Assembly: GCA_965223305.1 (NCBI GenBank)
Contig: CBDCWT010000019.1
Span: 81,867 to 145,866 of the forward strand
Reading direction: 5' to 3'
DNA from: CBDCWT01 sp965223305
GTDB lineage: Bacteria; Planctomycetota; Planctomycetia; Pirellulales; Pirellulaceae
DNA length: 64,000 nucleotides
Shown here: positions 10,185 to 18,204 of the stretch, piece by piece
Position numbering within the stretch: the first letter of the stretch is position 1
Layout: every line of letters begins with the position of its first letter
Translations under genes and position numbers: made by a program
The notes under the pieces: model-generated
What the model saw: only the letters and a program-made list of their open reading frames with translations
The model's database searches: none
Told to the model about the DNA's origin: nothing

Positions 10185-12560
10185 GTGTCGGACACAAAGC
10201 TAATGCGCCTACCACTGAGTATCGCCTTTCTCGTTATCTCTGTCGGAGTAGTTTCCGCACAAGACAAATTCGATCGCACTCATCTACCGATCCAAGAGCC
10301 CAAACGGGCCACATATAGCGAACTTGACGTTCGGAATGTCAAAGAGAAACCGCCGTTCTTCGAGGTGAAGGCGCCCGAGAATGCTCCCAATGTCGTGATC
10401 GTGTTGATCGACGACATTGGGTTCGGAGGCCCCAGCACCTTCGGCGGCCCAATCCACACGCCGACTTTTGATCGGCTTGCTCGGTCAGGTCTTCGCTTTA
10501 ACAATTTTCATACCACGGCGCTCTGCTCACCGACCAGGATGGCGCTGAAATGCGGGCGGAATCACCATACAGCGAACACCGGCTCGATCATGGAGAGTTC
10601 GACGGGATTTCCTGGCAACACCGGGCAGGTGCCAAACAGTGTGGCGCCATTGGCCGAGATGCTCCGACTAAACGGATACAGCACGGGCGCGTTCGGAAAG
10701 TGGCACGAGACCGCCGCTTGGGAGACAAGCGTGTCGGGTCCCTTCGACAGGTGGCCGACACGTCAGGGATTTGACAAGTTCTACGGATTCATTGGGGGCG
10801 AGACAGATCAGTGGTTCCCCTTGATCTACGACGGCGTTACCAGGGTCACTCCACCCGAGGCGGAGGGCTACCACTTCACGGTGGATATGACGAATCAGGC
10901 GATTGGCTGGATGAAAGCTCAACAGTCAATGACGCCGGACAAGCCTTTCTTCATGTACTATGCGACTGGGGCCGTTCATGCGCCACACCACGTACCCAAT
11001 AAGTGGGCGGACAAGTACAAAGGCAAGTTCGACGCAGGCTGGGACACAATCCGCGCCGAAACGGTTGCGCGGCAGAAAAAGATCGGCGTCATACCTGCCA
11101 ACACCAAGTTGGCACCCAAACCCGAAGACATTAAGGATTGGGATGCCTTGTCTGATGACGAACGCCGCCTGTTCGCTCGTCAGGCCGAGGTGTTCGCCGG
11201 ATTCCTTGAGCAGACGGACCACGAAGTCGGCCGTCTCACCGCTGCGATCGAAGAGATTGGCGAGATGGAGAATACACTGTTCATCTACATCGCTGGTGAC
11301 AATGGCACCAGCGCCGAAGGTGGCTTCGTTGGCATGTACAACGAGATGACGTATTTCAACAACGTCACTGAAAAGGTCGAGGATCTGCTCCCTCTCATCG
11401 ACAAGTGGGGTGGTCCGGAGACCTTCCCGCACATGGCAGCCGGCTGGGCCGTAGCGTTCGACTCGCCATTCTCATGGACGAAGCAAGTGGCATCGGACTT
11501 CGGCGGAACGCGCAACGGCATGATCATCCATTGGCCGAACGGCATCGAGGAGAAAGGCGGGTTGCGTAGCCAATTCGGGCACGTTATCGACATTGCGCCG
11601 ACTATTCTCGAAGCAGTCGGGCTCCCCGAACCCAAAACCGTCAATGGAACGCCACAAACGCCGATCGAGGGAACCAGCCTGCTTTACACCTTCGACGATG
11701 CCAAAGCGAAGGAGCGGCACACCACCCAATACTTTGAGATGTTTGGCAACCGGGCGATCTATCACGAGGGGTGGCTCGCACGTACTCTCCACCGGGCACC
11801 CTGGCAGACTGTTGACATGCCTCCATTGGAGACCGATGTGTGGGAGCTGTACGACGTTGACAACGACTTCAGTCTGACAAACGATCTCGCCAAGCAGCAT
11901 CCGGAAAGACTGGCCGAACTGAAGGACTTGTTCATGAGCGAGGCTGAAAAGTATCATGCGCTGCCGATTGACGACCGGGTTATTGCACGAATGAATCCAG
12001 CCTTGGCCGGTCGTCCAGATATCTTGGGCGACCGAACTTCGCTGACGCTCTATGACGGAATGGACGGCATGCTGGAGAACACGTTTATGAACGTGAAGAA
12101 TCGCTCGAAGACGATTACAGCCGAGCTCGACATTCCGGACGGAGGAGCAAACGGTGTGATTCTCACTCAGGGTGGACGTTTCGGCGGCTGGTGTCTTTAC
12201 ATGAAAGACGGCAAACCGGTCTATACCTACAACTATCTCGGACTCGAGCGGTTCACTGTCGCATCGCCTAATGCCGTTCCCCAAGGGGCCGCAACCGTCG
12301 TGCTCGACTTCGCCTACGAGGGCAAAGCGAAGGAAGACATTGGTAAAGGCGGTAAGGTCACTATTTCCGTCAACGGAAAGACCGTCGCCGAAGGCCGAGT
12401 CGAGAAGACTCAGCCGCTAATCTTCTCTGCGGATGAGACGGCCGATGTTGGCCTCGATAACCAGACGCCCGTCGCCAATGACATCGGCGTCGGACGTGAT
12501 GAGACACGCTTTACCGGTAGCATCACGAAGATCATCCTGAACGTGAAGGACGTGAACTAG
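10185..12560 (+). CDS. Secreted arylsulfatase (formylglycine sulfatase)
   Basis: A 791-residue sulfatase that would hydrolyse sulfate esters. A hydrophobic export signal covers about residues 7-27. The metal-binding start NVVIVLIDDIGFGG is at about 66-79. The sulfatase signature CSPTR begins at Cys114, the residue normally oxidised to formylglycine, and is followed by GRNHH. Further family motifs include FGKWHE and HAPHHVPNKW. A C-terminal region of about 190 residues is probably beta-rich. The GTG start at 10185 is chosen because GGAG lies 7 bases upstream; an ATG at 10203 is the alternative. It follows the broken TetR gene. The motif normally has TGR where CGR is seen here, a small oddity. 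The substrate cannot be predicted. Confidence 0.93.
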   Translation: MSDTKLMRLPLSIAFLVISVGVVSAQDKFDRTHLPIQEPKRATYSELDVRNVKEKPPFFEVKAPENAPNVVIVLIDDIGFGGPSTFGGPIHTPTFDRLARSGLRFNNFHTTALCSPTRMALKCGRNHHTANTGSIMESSTGFPGNTGQVPNSVAPLAEMLRLNGYSTGAFGKWHETAAWETSVSGPFDRWPTRQGFDKFYGFIGGETDQWFPLIYDGVTRVTPPEAEGYHFTVDMTNQAIGWMKAQQSMTPDKPFFMYYATGAVHAPHHVPNKWADKYKGKFDAGWDTIRAETVARQKKIGVIPANTKLAPKPEDIKDWDALSDDERRLFARQAEVFAGFLEQTDHEVGRLTAAIEEIGEMENTLFIYIAGDNGTSAEGGFVGMYNEMTYFNNVTEKVEDLLPLIDKWGGPETFPHMAAGWAVAFDSPFSWTKQVASDFGGTRNGMIIHWPNGIEEKGGLRSQFGHVIDIAPTILEAVGLPEPKTVNGTPQTPIEGTSLLYTFDDAKAKERHTTQYFEMFGNRAIYHEGWLARTLHRAPWQTVDMPPLETDVWELYDVDNDFSLTNDLAKQHPERLAELKDLFMSEAEKYHALPIDDRVIARMNPALAGRPDILGDRTSLTLYDGMDGMLENTFMNVKNRSKTITAELDIPDGGANGVILTQGGRFGGWCLYMKDGKPVYTYNYLGLERFTVASPNAVPQGAATVVLDFAYEGKAKEDIGKGGKVTISVNGKTVAEGRVEKTQPLIFSADETADVGLDNQTPVANDIGVGRDETRFTGSITKIILNVKDVN

Positions 12561-12705
12561 CGGTCCGCTGCGAGAACAACACCAGCAACTCTTGCGCATA
12601 GGTTCGGGCACGTGCTCGCCGTTAAGAACGCGATCTGCTAACGGTGAATCCGCAACGCGATTACACTGCGACACTCCTAATCATCTCAAGTGTTTACCAC
12701 CATTG
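12561..12705. other. Junction between sulfatase region and integrase remnant
   Basis: This short gap separates the sulfatase stop from the broken end of the minus-strand integrase. It contains an inverted repeat with TCAGGA/TCCTGA arms near 12705-12725 but no gene. It is the likely breakpoint between the left-hand DNA and the plasmid-like DNA. Confidence 0.4.
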
Positions 12706-13044
12706 TCAGGAGCGAGAAGTCCTGAGATTCGGGTAGCGTCTGACGAAACGCTCCAGGCGGTAGCGATACCACTCGTAGGTGTCAGGTTTTCGGTTTGTCT
12801 GACACCACTCAAGAAAGAGGTCGATGATGACGGCCAGAGAATCCGTGCGAACGATTCTCTGCTCGGGGGCGGTAGCCATCAGCTGATGAAAGCGAGTTTC
12901 TGCCGCCTGTTTTTCATCCGCCAGATAGTGGCGGGTGCCAATGGTGACAAACCAGGCTTGTCTGGCTTTCCAAAACCAGGGTTTCGGTGGGCGAGGCACG
13001 GTAGCAAACCTCCGGGCTTGAACTGAATAAAACCAGTCCAGCAA
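12706..13044 (-). pseudogene. Tyrosine integrase, N-terminal fragment only
   Basis: The translation contains RPPKPWFWKARQAWFVTIGT followed by RHYLADEKQAAETRFHQLMA and a SAM-like segment (FLEWCQTNRKPDTYEWYRYR). I recognise this as the DNA arm- and core-binding N-terminus of integrases common in planctomycete genomes. A GTG before PRPPKP (about 12,996-13,000) is the likely real start. The frame ends at 12706 after about 110 residues, so the whole catalytic domain (R..HxxR..Y) is missing. The fragment lies next to the tRNA-like sequence and the arm-type repeats, which together look like an attachment region. It can no longer catalyse recombination. Confidence 0.75.
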
Positions 13045-13137
13045 GCCGCTAGAGGTTTGCTGTTCGTGCCTCCGGGTGGCGGTGAGAGCTGCCCGGGGGC
13101 CATTTTGTTCTTCGCTCAGCTACCGATTTTACCAGAG

Positions 13138-13379
13138 TTCTGTATCATCGGCGGTCCGGCGTTGACGTAAGTCCAAGTATCCCCGAGAGGATTCGAACCT
13201 CTAACCTTCGGCTCCGGAGGCCTCTAGCTTGTCGCAACCGAGTTCTCGGACGTTCAACCGAAGGCATTAGCGCCAAACGCTTTGGAACAACGACAGCAAC
13301 TCTCGCAGACTCGTTGAACGCTCGAATTTTACATAGTTCTGTATCATTTGCCAGGGATTCTGTATCACGTTCTGTATCA
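13138..13379. repeat. Four copies of 10-bp repeat TTCTGTATCA, integrase arm-type sites
   Basis: Exact copies of TTCTGTATCA lie at 13138-13147, 13337-13346, 13358-13367 and 13370-13379. One is on the integrase side of the tRNA fragment at 13180-13220 and three are on the other side. This is the usual geometry of arm-type binding sites around a core site for a tyrosine integrase. The role is inferred from spacing and neighbours. Confidence 0.6.
13180..13220 (-). tRNA. tRNA 3'-end fragment (probable attachment core)
   Basis: Read on the minus strand, the sequence has a complete T arm (AGAGG, TTCGAAT, CCTCT) and a CGGGGA acceptor strand, preceded by CTCCGGA, which resembles an anticodon loop with CCG (arginine). 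The 5' half is absent: the bases upstream do not pair with the anticodon or acceptor strands. It is therefore not a functional tRNA gene but the 3' portion typically duplicated when an element integrates into a tRNA gene. Confidence 0.6.
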
Positions 13380-13516
13380 CCAGTTGGTCGCTAGGCTTTG
13401 CTGGTCTGCCTTGTTGTTTAAGCCTCTCCGAGAGGCTAAACCAAAGGGATGCGATGCGGTCGATGTTAGTAACGCGAAACCGTGCAACGCTCCAACAAAG
13501 TGCCAAGGAGTTCATC

Positions 13517-14104
13517 ATGTTGTCTGACCTCCAACGACACGAGCTCGACGACCAACACTGCCTCTACAGCGGCAGGCTGCCAGATGAGTTGTGCCTTTCC
13601 GATTCAGCGTTTTCAGAGCTCTGGCATGTTCATCCCGACGACTACCATGAAATCAAGATGCACGGGCGAGTCGTAAAGACACCTCGCTGGCAACAGGCAT
13701 ACGGAGCGGACTATCACTACACCGGACGGGTCAACAAGGCACAGCCCGTGCCTGAATTGCTTCGGCCGCTGCTCGGATGGAGTCGCGGCGTAATCACAGC
13801 GGAGCTGAATGGCATTCTCGTGAACTGGTATGACGGAAGGCTCGGCCACTATATCGGTAAGCACCGCGACAGCACAAAAAACATGGTTTCGGGAGCTCCC
13901 ATCGTCACTATCTCCTACGGTGGTGAACGCACTTTCCGTCTCCGGCCTTGGAGACAATCCGGATACAGGGACTTTTCTGCACTGGACGGCCAAATCTTCG
14001 TGATGCCGTATGACACGAACCTGGCCTGGACACATGAGGTCCCACGGTCAGCAAAGCACCAGAATCGTCGCATATCGGTGACCATTCGAGCCTTCGAGTC
14101 TTGA
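13517..14104 (+). CDS. AlkB-like 2-oxoglutarate/Fe(II) dioxygenase
   Basis: A 195-residue protein of the AlkB family, whose members oxidatively demethylate alkylated nucleic acid bases. It shows the AlkB core: NGILVNWYDG, then the iron ligands H116 and D118 (GKHRDST), the ISYGGERTFRLRP strand pair, and a distal histidine near 173 in WTHEVP. RRISVTIR follows with the 2-oxoglutarate-binding arginines. The ATG at 13517 has AAGGAG six bases upstream, so I prefer it to the earlier in-frame ATG at 13454. It sits next to the integration scar and may be cargo of the element. It could act in DNA repair; an RNA substrate is possible. Confidence 0.88.
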   Translation: MLSDLQRHELDDQHCLYSGRLPDELCLSDSAFSELWHVHPDDYHEIKMHGRVVKTPRWQQAYGADYHYTGRVNKAQPVPELLRPLLGWSRGVITAELNGILVNWYDGRLGHYIGKHRDSTKNMVSGAPIVTISYGGERTFRLRPWRQSGYRDFSALDGQIFVMPYDTNLAWTHEVPRSAKHQNRRISVTIRAFES

Positions 14105-14165
14105 TGTGAATGTCCAATCGCTCAGTGAGATGCGGCGGCTTGAGCTGCTTGAACACCACGTGGAT

Positions 14166-14348
14166 TCAGTCCTCTAGGCATTGGTGCTCCAGCTGAGCTG
14201 CAGTCCCCAACCAGATGCGGATTGTGACCAAGTGCACGAAGATGTGACTGGAACTTGGGTCGTCTCGAAAGTCCGACTCATTGTCATCCCATAAGTAATC
14301 GAGCACTGCCTCTAGAGCGGCCGTCAGATTTCGGTTGTCCTGTTTCAT
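14166..14348 (-). CDS. Small acidic hypothetical protein
   Basis: Sixty residues starting MKQDNRNLTAALEAVLDYLW, with an acidic centre (DDNESDFRDD) and a hydrophobic C-terminal helix. The start at 14348 has AGGAGAA a few bases upstream, which decides it over an upstream in-frame ATG. It is transcribed in the same direction as the next gene and lies about 70 bases downstream of it. I do not recognise it. Confidence 0.6.
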   Translation of the reverse strand: MKQDNRNLTAALEAVLDYLWDDNESDFRDDPSSSHIFVHLVTIRIWLGTAAQLEHQCLED

Positions 14349-14415
14349 GGTTCTCCTGTTTTTGAATTGAGCCAACGGGCCGAAGCCCGCCGGCAATTGT
14401 TCCACGTTCTAATTG

Positions 14416-14814
14416 CTAAAAGACGCCGTCCAACTCATCGTCATACTTCGGCCGCACGCGTTCACTTCTTGCAGCACCATTGCTCGCCGCTGGCCTAACC
14501 CGGATGCCTCCGGTTACCTTGCCTCCAAAGGTCACGTTGGGGTCAACGTAGAGCATGATCGGTCCTCGCCAGGTGTTTGCATCGCGGTCGCGAAAGATTG
14601 CGGCAAGTTCACGAATGTTGGTGCTATTCAGGATGAGCGGCTTGGGGAACTCCGCAAACTTGATTACTAACTTCGCTTTGTCCTCACCTTCGAGCATCTC
14701 GCCATAGGCATCGACTATGGTCGCAACCGTATCTCCGTTGAGGTCTTCCTGCTTCAAGTAGCTCCCCAAGAATTGCCCAACGTCCAGCACTGCGTTTGCA
14801 TTGTGGTTTTGCAT
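14416..14814 (-). CDS. Hypothetical plasmid/phage-type protein
   Basis: 132 residues. The centre reads LILNSTNIRELAAIFRDRD and then GPIMLYVDPNVTFGGKVTGGIRVRP. That arrangement is seen in small orphan proteins of phages and plasmids, but I cannot name a family. The gene reads away from a pair of very long inverted repeats at 14882-15039, which would lie in its upstream region or 5' leader. It is followed by the 60-residue gene in the same direction. Confidence 0.7.
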   Translation of the reverse strand: MQNHNANAVLDVGQFLGSYLKQEDLNGDTVATIVDAYGEMLEGEDKAKLVIKFAEFPKPLILNSTNIRELAAIFRDRDANTWRGPIMLYVDPNVTFGGKVTGGIRVRPAASNGAARSERVRPKYDDELDGVF

Positions 14815-14881
14815 CGTCTGTTTCCTCGTTTACGGCCCTTCGCATTCACCAAGGACCTGTGAATCACCACCAGCCCCGCAT

Positions 14882-14942
14882 GTTTTTCCTTTTTGGGGCG
14901 GGCATTTGTGGCCTTGTGCCGCCCGCCCCAAAGGGGAAAAAC
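14882..14942. repeat. 22-bp inverted repeat
   Basis: The arms 14882-14903 and 14921-14942 are complementary over 22 positions; the only two exceptions become G.U pairs in RNA. The core is TTGGGGCGGGC / GCCCGCCCCAA, with a 17-base loop. It lies just upstream of the minus-strand gene at 14416-14814. It could be a terminator, a leader structure, or a single-strand origin or cruciform. Confidence 0.7.
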
Positions 14943-14992
14943 AGAAAACGGAAAAGAGAGCCAGGCCAGCAGGCGGCGGGAGCAAAGCGTTA

Positions 14993-15039
14993 GCAAGGGC
15001 ATGCCAGGTTCGCGTTAGCGGTTCTGGCATCGCCCTTGC
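14993..15039. repeat. Long hairpin with 15-bp stem and inner extension
   Basis: GCAAGGGCATGCCAG at 14993-15007 pairs with CTGGCAT (15024-15030) and GCCCTTGC (15032-15039), with a single bulged C. Inside the loop CGC-GTTA-GCG pairs again. With the neighbouring 22-bp repeat it fills most of the gene-free stretch 14815-15144. Confidence 0.7.
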
Positions 15040-15144
15040 CGCGTGCGACCAAAGCCCTGGCCGCAGCTCGATTCAGACGGTGGGAGCGAGGAAGCTTTTG
15101 CGACTGAGTGTTGGGGGGTGGGGTGGTAGCCCTCGGTATTGAGT

Positions 15145-15312
15145 TCAGCTCAGGCGTTTCTTTCTTACCGTGGAAGTCATGACGGGCGGGTGTTCTCGCA
15201 CACTACAACAAGTGCATGCCCACAGTATTGAACAGGAGGAGACGGCGATGGTTGTTGCGGCGAGTTTGTTGGGGTAACTGGTCATCTGAGTCCACTCGTC
15301 GAGAGTCGACAT
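15145..15312 (-). CDS. Putative tiny membrane protein
   Basis: A 55-codon frame from an ATG at 15312. One hydrophobic segment (LAATTIAVSSCSILWACTCC) is followed by a basic tail. The upstream DNA carries CGGCGTTTCAC-CCGACGCGT, a motif that recurs before the small membrane-protein gene at 31529. That recurrence is the main reason to list it. No strong ribosome-binding site is visible, so it may not be translated. Confidence 0.3.
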   Translation of the reverse strand: MSTLDEWTQMTSYPNKLAATTIAVSSCSILWACTCCSVREHPPVMTSTVRKKRLS

Positions 15313-15445
15313 CGCCCGCCGCTGCATCGGCGTTTCACGCCGACGCGTCGGAGCTACATGCCATTTCATCGGTCGGGCATGTGACCTGCTGCACCTAGTA
15401 GTGTGCTAGACGCCCAGATATACGTGGGCAAACAGAGCGATGTAT

Positions 15446-15838
15446 TTAGGCGGACGACCCAGGTTGTCGCTTGTGCCCGCACTCAAGCTCGACACCTTTC
15501 TGGAAGACGGCGAAGTCCATGGTGTTCTCGCAATACACTTGTGATACACCATCCGATTCAACGAGGTTGAACGTCGGCACCGCTTCACTGCTATAAGCGA
15601 TAATGACCAGTTCCTCGTCGGGAAAAAGCGTGTAGTCGTTGGCCCAAGGCTCTACATGGACCTCGTGCCACGTTGACCGCGAGTTGCGGACCCCCAACTC
15701 TGAAGAATAACGGTAGTTGCGTGTCACAGGCTTCCCAACATTCAGGCTAAGTTGTCCGCCGCCCGCTATGGCACTACCCACGAATTTAACATTCGGAGCC
15801 GCGGAACTCCATTCGCTAGAATGCTGGCGGTGTGACAC
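15446..15838 (-). CDS. Hypothetical protein
   Basis: Up to 130 residues (MSHRQHSSEWSSAAPNVKFV at the N-terminus) with a beta-strand-like pattern (GGGQLSLNVGKPVTRNYRYS, EELVIIAYSSEAVPTFNLVE). No domain is recognised. The first twenty or so residues are low in hydrophobic content and the real start may be further in. It reads toward the small gene at 15145. Confidence 0.5.
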   Translation of the reverse strand: MSHRQHSSEWSSAAPNVKFVGSAIAGGGQLSLNVGKPVTRNYRYSSELGVRNSRSTWHEVHVEPWANDYTLFPDEELVIIAYSSEAVPTFNLVESDGVSQVYCENTMDFAVFQKGVELECGHKRQPGSSA

Positions 15839-16251
15839 ACCGACCTGAGAAACGGAAGTTCCGAATCTGCGTCAGCTTCATCGGCCGACGCAGTTTCAGA
15901 GCTTCCGACTTCTACCCTTCTTCGGGAAAGTCATCCGTAATCCGACCGCAGAAAGCGGCTTGTGTCAGACTGATGCTGGCCTTTACTGCCTGCCACTGAT
16001 AGTGCAAAGGCCCGCGGAAGCTCAAGGGAGCCTCGCATTCAACTCAGAAGGGACGTTTGCCTTTCCTTGCTCGCGGGGTCACCAAGCGAGAGAAATCACC
16101 GTGAGCGAATTTCCAGGAGCTGGTAATTGCCTTTTAGGTTAGGTGGCAACTCGTTGGTTGGCAGACAATTCCGCACAAGACTTCACGGGAATTGCTTGCT
16201 GCTTCCGCGTTGTACTCCCGCTGGCTGAATCGAGGTGGGCCATAAGAAGTG
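15839..16251. other. Gene-free interval with one recurring hairpin
   Basis: I see no convincing gene here. At 15864-15896 an imperfect hairpin (CTGCGTC..CCGACGCAG) resembles the perfect one at 32434-32466. The rest shows no clear structure. Confidence 0.4.
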
Positions 16252-16743
16252 TCATTCCCCCGTCGGCTTCGTCGCGTCGAGATACAACCGTAGTTGTGCG
16301 AGGCCTAGCCGCAAGCACAAGTCGGCGGTGTCTTCTTTTTTGAAGGGCTCCCCGACTCTGGCTGCACCCAGTCTGTTGCGACGTTCAATCTCGGCAAAGG
16401 TCTCGTCAAACTGCTCAAGAGTCGAGGCCGCCATGCGAAGCGTCCGGGACGTAGAGCTGTGAAGGGGATAGGTCATGAAACTTCCCACTTCACTCGCTGC
16501 CGTGCGGCTGTCGTGCTCCGGAGCTCCGTTCCGCGTGGCGGGTTGACCATCGTGAAGATTCGGCACAGCCCCGCGAGCAGACTCACCAACAAGAGTAAGC
16601 GGTGTGGCTTCAGGTTCAACATGCTCGGGAACTGTGTTGCCGTGGAGATACGAATGCACCTTCTCTGGGTCGACATTCGGCTCCAGGTTTGTCAGGTCAT
16701 ATTCGTCGACCAGTTGTACCGGTTGATGTTTCTTTCTGCCCAT
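16252..16743 (-). CDS. Probable partition partner downstream of ParA
   Basis: A 163-residue protein (starting MGRKKHQPVQLVDEYDLTNL) beginning nine bases after the ParA stop in the same direction, so the two are almost surely one operon. Plasmid parA genes are usually followed by a centromere-binding partner. This protein has no recognisable ParB domain, but the basic, helical C-terminal third (EIERRNRLGAARVGEPFKKE) would suit a small DNA-binding adaptor. The partner role is inferred from position only. Confidence 0.6.
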   Translation of the reverse strand: MGRKKHQPVQLVDEYDLTNLEPNVDPEKVHSYLHGNTVPEHVEPEATPLTLVGESARGAVPNLHDGQPATRNGAPEHDSRTAASEVGSFMTYPLHSSTSRTLRMAASTLEQFDETFAEIERRNRLGAARVGEPFKKEDTADLCLRLGLAQLRLYLDATKPTGE

Positions 16744-16752
16744 TTGCCTTAT

Positions 16753-17469
16753 TCATCCAATCTGTTCTAGCGGCGGTTTCGTTTCGGGAAACAGCTCGTA
16801 GCAAAGTTCGTCCATGTCGTTGGCGTGGTCCCTGGCCTGCGAGCCCATCTGCCAAATAAACTTGCAGTCGGTTGCTGCCTGCGGGTGTAGCTCGGAGAGC
16901 CACAGAGGAGTAGCAGCCAGAGGGATGTTGAGCTTCTTTGCTAACGCATACATTTGGCGAGTGAGTTTTCGATGCTCGCCTTTCCTGCCCTTTCCAATCT
17001 GGGAGAGGACGACATAGCCGGTTGGTTGTCCATGGCGAATGTCTTGGGCTTGGCGAAGCAGTCGCACGTTTTCAACCAGTGCGGGAGCCTCCAGCCTACC
17101 TGCTTTTGCCGGAATCACCGCGATGTCAGCTCGCAGTAGCAGTTGGCGGATGAGTTCGCTACTCCCCGGAGAGTCAACGACAACGTAATCAGCCTGCGTT
17201 CGACAATTCGGTAACTTGTCCCAGAGGTCACCTGGGTCTGGGATGTGTTGAATTGGGACTTGTGGAAGAGCTCTCGAAATCCATTCGGTCGCCCCGAGGT
17301 TAGCCTTTTCGTCGCTGTCGACCAGCATCACTGAGTAGCCAAACGCACTTAGCCAACCCACCACGTTGGCTGCCAGCGTTGTCTTCCCTACCCCACCCTT
17401 GATGCTGGCAACGGCGACAATCCTGCCAGAGCTCTGTCTAGTCGAATGAATGTTGATTACGTCACTCAT
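16753..17469 (-). CDS. parA: ParA partition ATPase
   Basis: A 238-residue deviant Walker-A ATPase of the MinD/ParA family, which positions plasmids by ATP-dependent nucleoid binding. The P-loop KGGVGKTT is at residues 24-31, with the signature lysine at 24. Walker A' is near VDSDEKANLG and Walker B-like residues are in YVVVDSPG at about 96. The absence of an N-terminal HTH makes it a short, type Ib-like ParA. Its downstream neighbour at 16252-16743 is the probable partner. It diverges from the replication initiator across a repeat-rich region, the standard arrangement of a plasmid maintenance module. Confidence 0.93.
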   Translation of the reverse strand: MSDVINIHSTRQSSGRIVAVASIKGGVGKTTLAANVVGWLSAFGYSVMLVDSDEKANLGATEWISRALPQVPIQHIPDPGDLWDKLPNCRTQADYVVVDSPGSSELIRQLLLRADIAVIPAKAGRLEAPALVENVRLLRQAQDIRHGQPTGYVVLSQIGKGRKGEHRKLTRQMYALAKKLNIPLAATPLWLSELHPQAATDCKFIWQMGSQARDHANDMDELCYELFPETKPPLEQIG

Positions 17470-17529
17470 GAAGAAACGCTAACCCGACACCACAAACCTT
17501 GACAATCTTCATCTAACTTGAAGTGGCGA

Positions 17530-17810
17530 TTGACGACCTATCGCCCCATCACCGACCTACGGACGAGTGACCTGTCGATGCTGAACAGGTCATTAGGCGG
17601 TGACCAATCGACTGCCGATTTGTCGGTTGGCCACATGTTGATGGTCAATTGGTGACGAACGTGTTCACTACCGGTTTGTTGTCAGACGACAGTCGGCCGA
17701 CCAACTGTTGACGAGCGACCGATTAGTGACTGGCACATCATCTTTCGACTATCGTTTGGGAGTGGACTGATGGTCGGTCGATGACACAAATACGACACAG
17801 TGGTCGATTG
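17530..17810. repeat. Degenerate repeats between parA and rep (candidate parS/operator)
   Basis: About ten copies of a short degenerate word, roughly TGACC-ATCG or its complement (for example GTGACCAATCG, GGTCAATTGGTGACG, GCGACCGATTAGTGAC, TGGTCGGTCGATGAC), occur here on both strands. No gene occupies the stretch. Position between divergent parA and rep suggests a centromere or an autoregulatory operator. The exact unit and phasing need alignment. Confidence 0.5.
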
Positions 17811-18027
17811 CATCTGCCGCAACCGGTTAAGCACTCGATTACTCTCTGGATTCCACCGCTCGGCACCTGTACCGAGAATGGAAGCAACTGCTTTGCCTTG
17901 CTGGGATTCGGAAAAATTGTTGCCAGAAAGCCGGCTGTACTGAGAGGGTGAAGGCAAGTTCAACCGGCTTAAAGCTCGGCTGAATTCGTCGAGTGTTTGA
18001 GAGGGGAGGCCAGATTGCGGACACAAA

Positions 18028-18053
18028 AAAACCGACTTGGCAGAGTCGGTTTT
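18028..18053. terminator. Bidirectional intrinsic terminator
   Basis: AAAACCGACT and AGTCGGTTTT form a 10-bp stem around a 6-base loop, giving a U-run on either strand. It lies upstream of rep and would insulate it. Confidence 0.75.
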
Positions 18054-18204
18054 CATTGTCCTCTTGTCGGGCAAGGTGCGGAACGCGAAGTGAAACTGAT
18101 GTCGCGATTCACTTTTACGTGGTCCCACGTACCCCGTCAACGAATTATTGTGCCTGCCCAGAGATAAACAGGTTGGGAGCAATTCCCGACCTTGGCAGCA
18201 GCAA

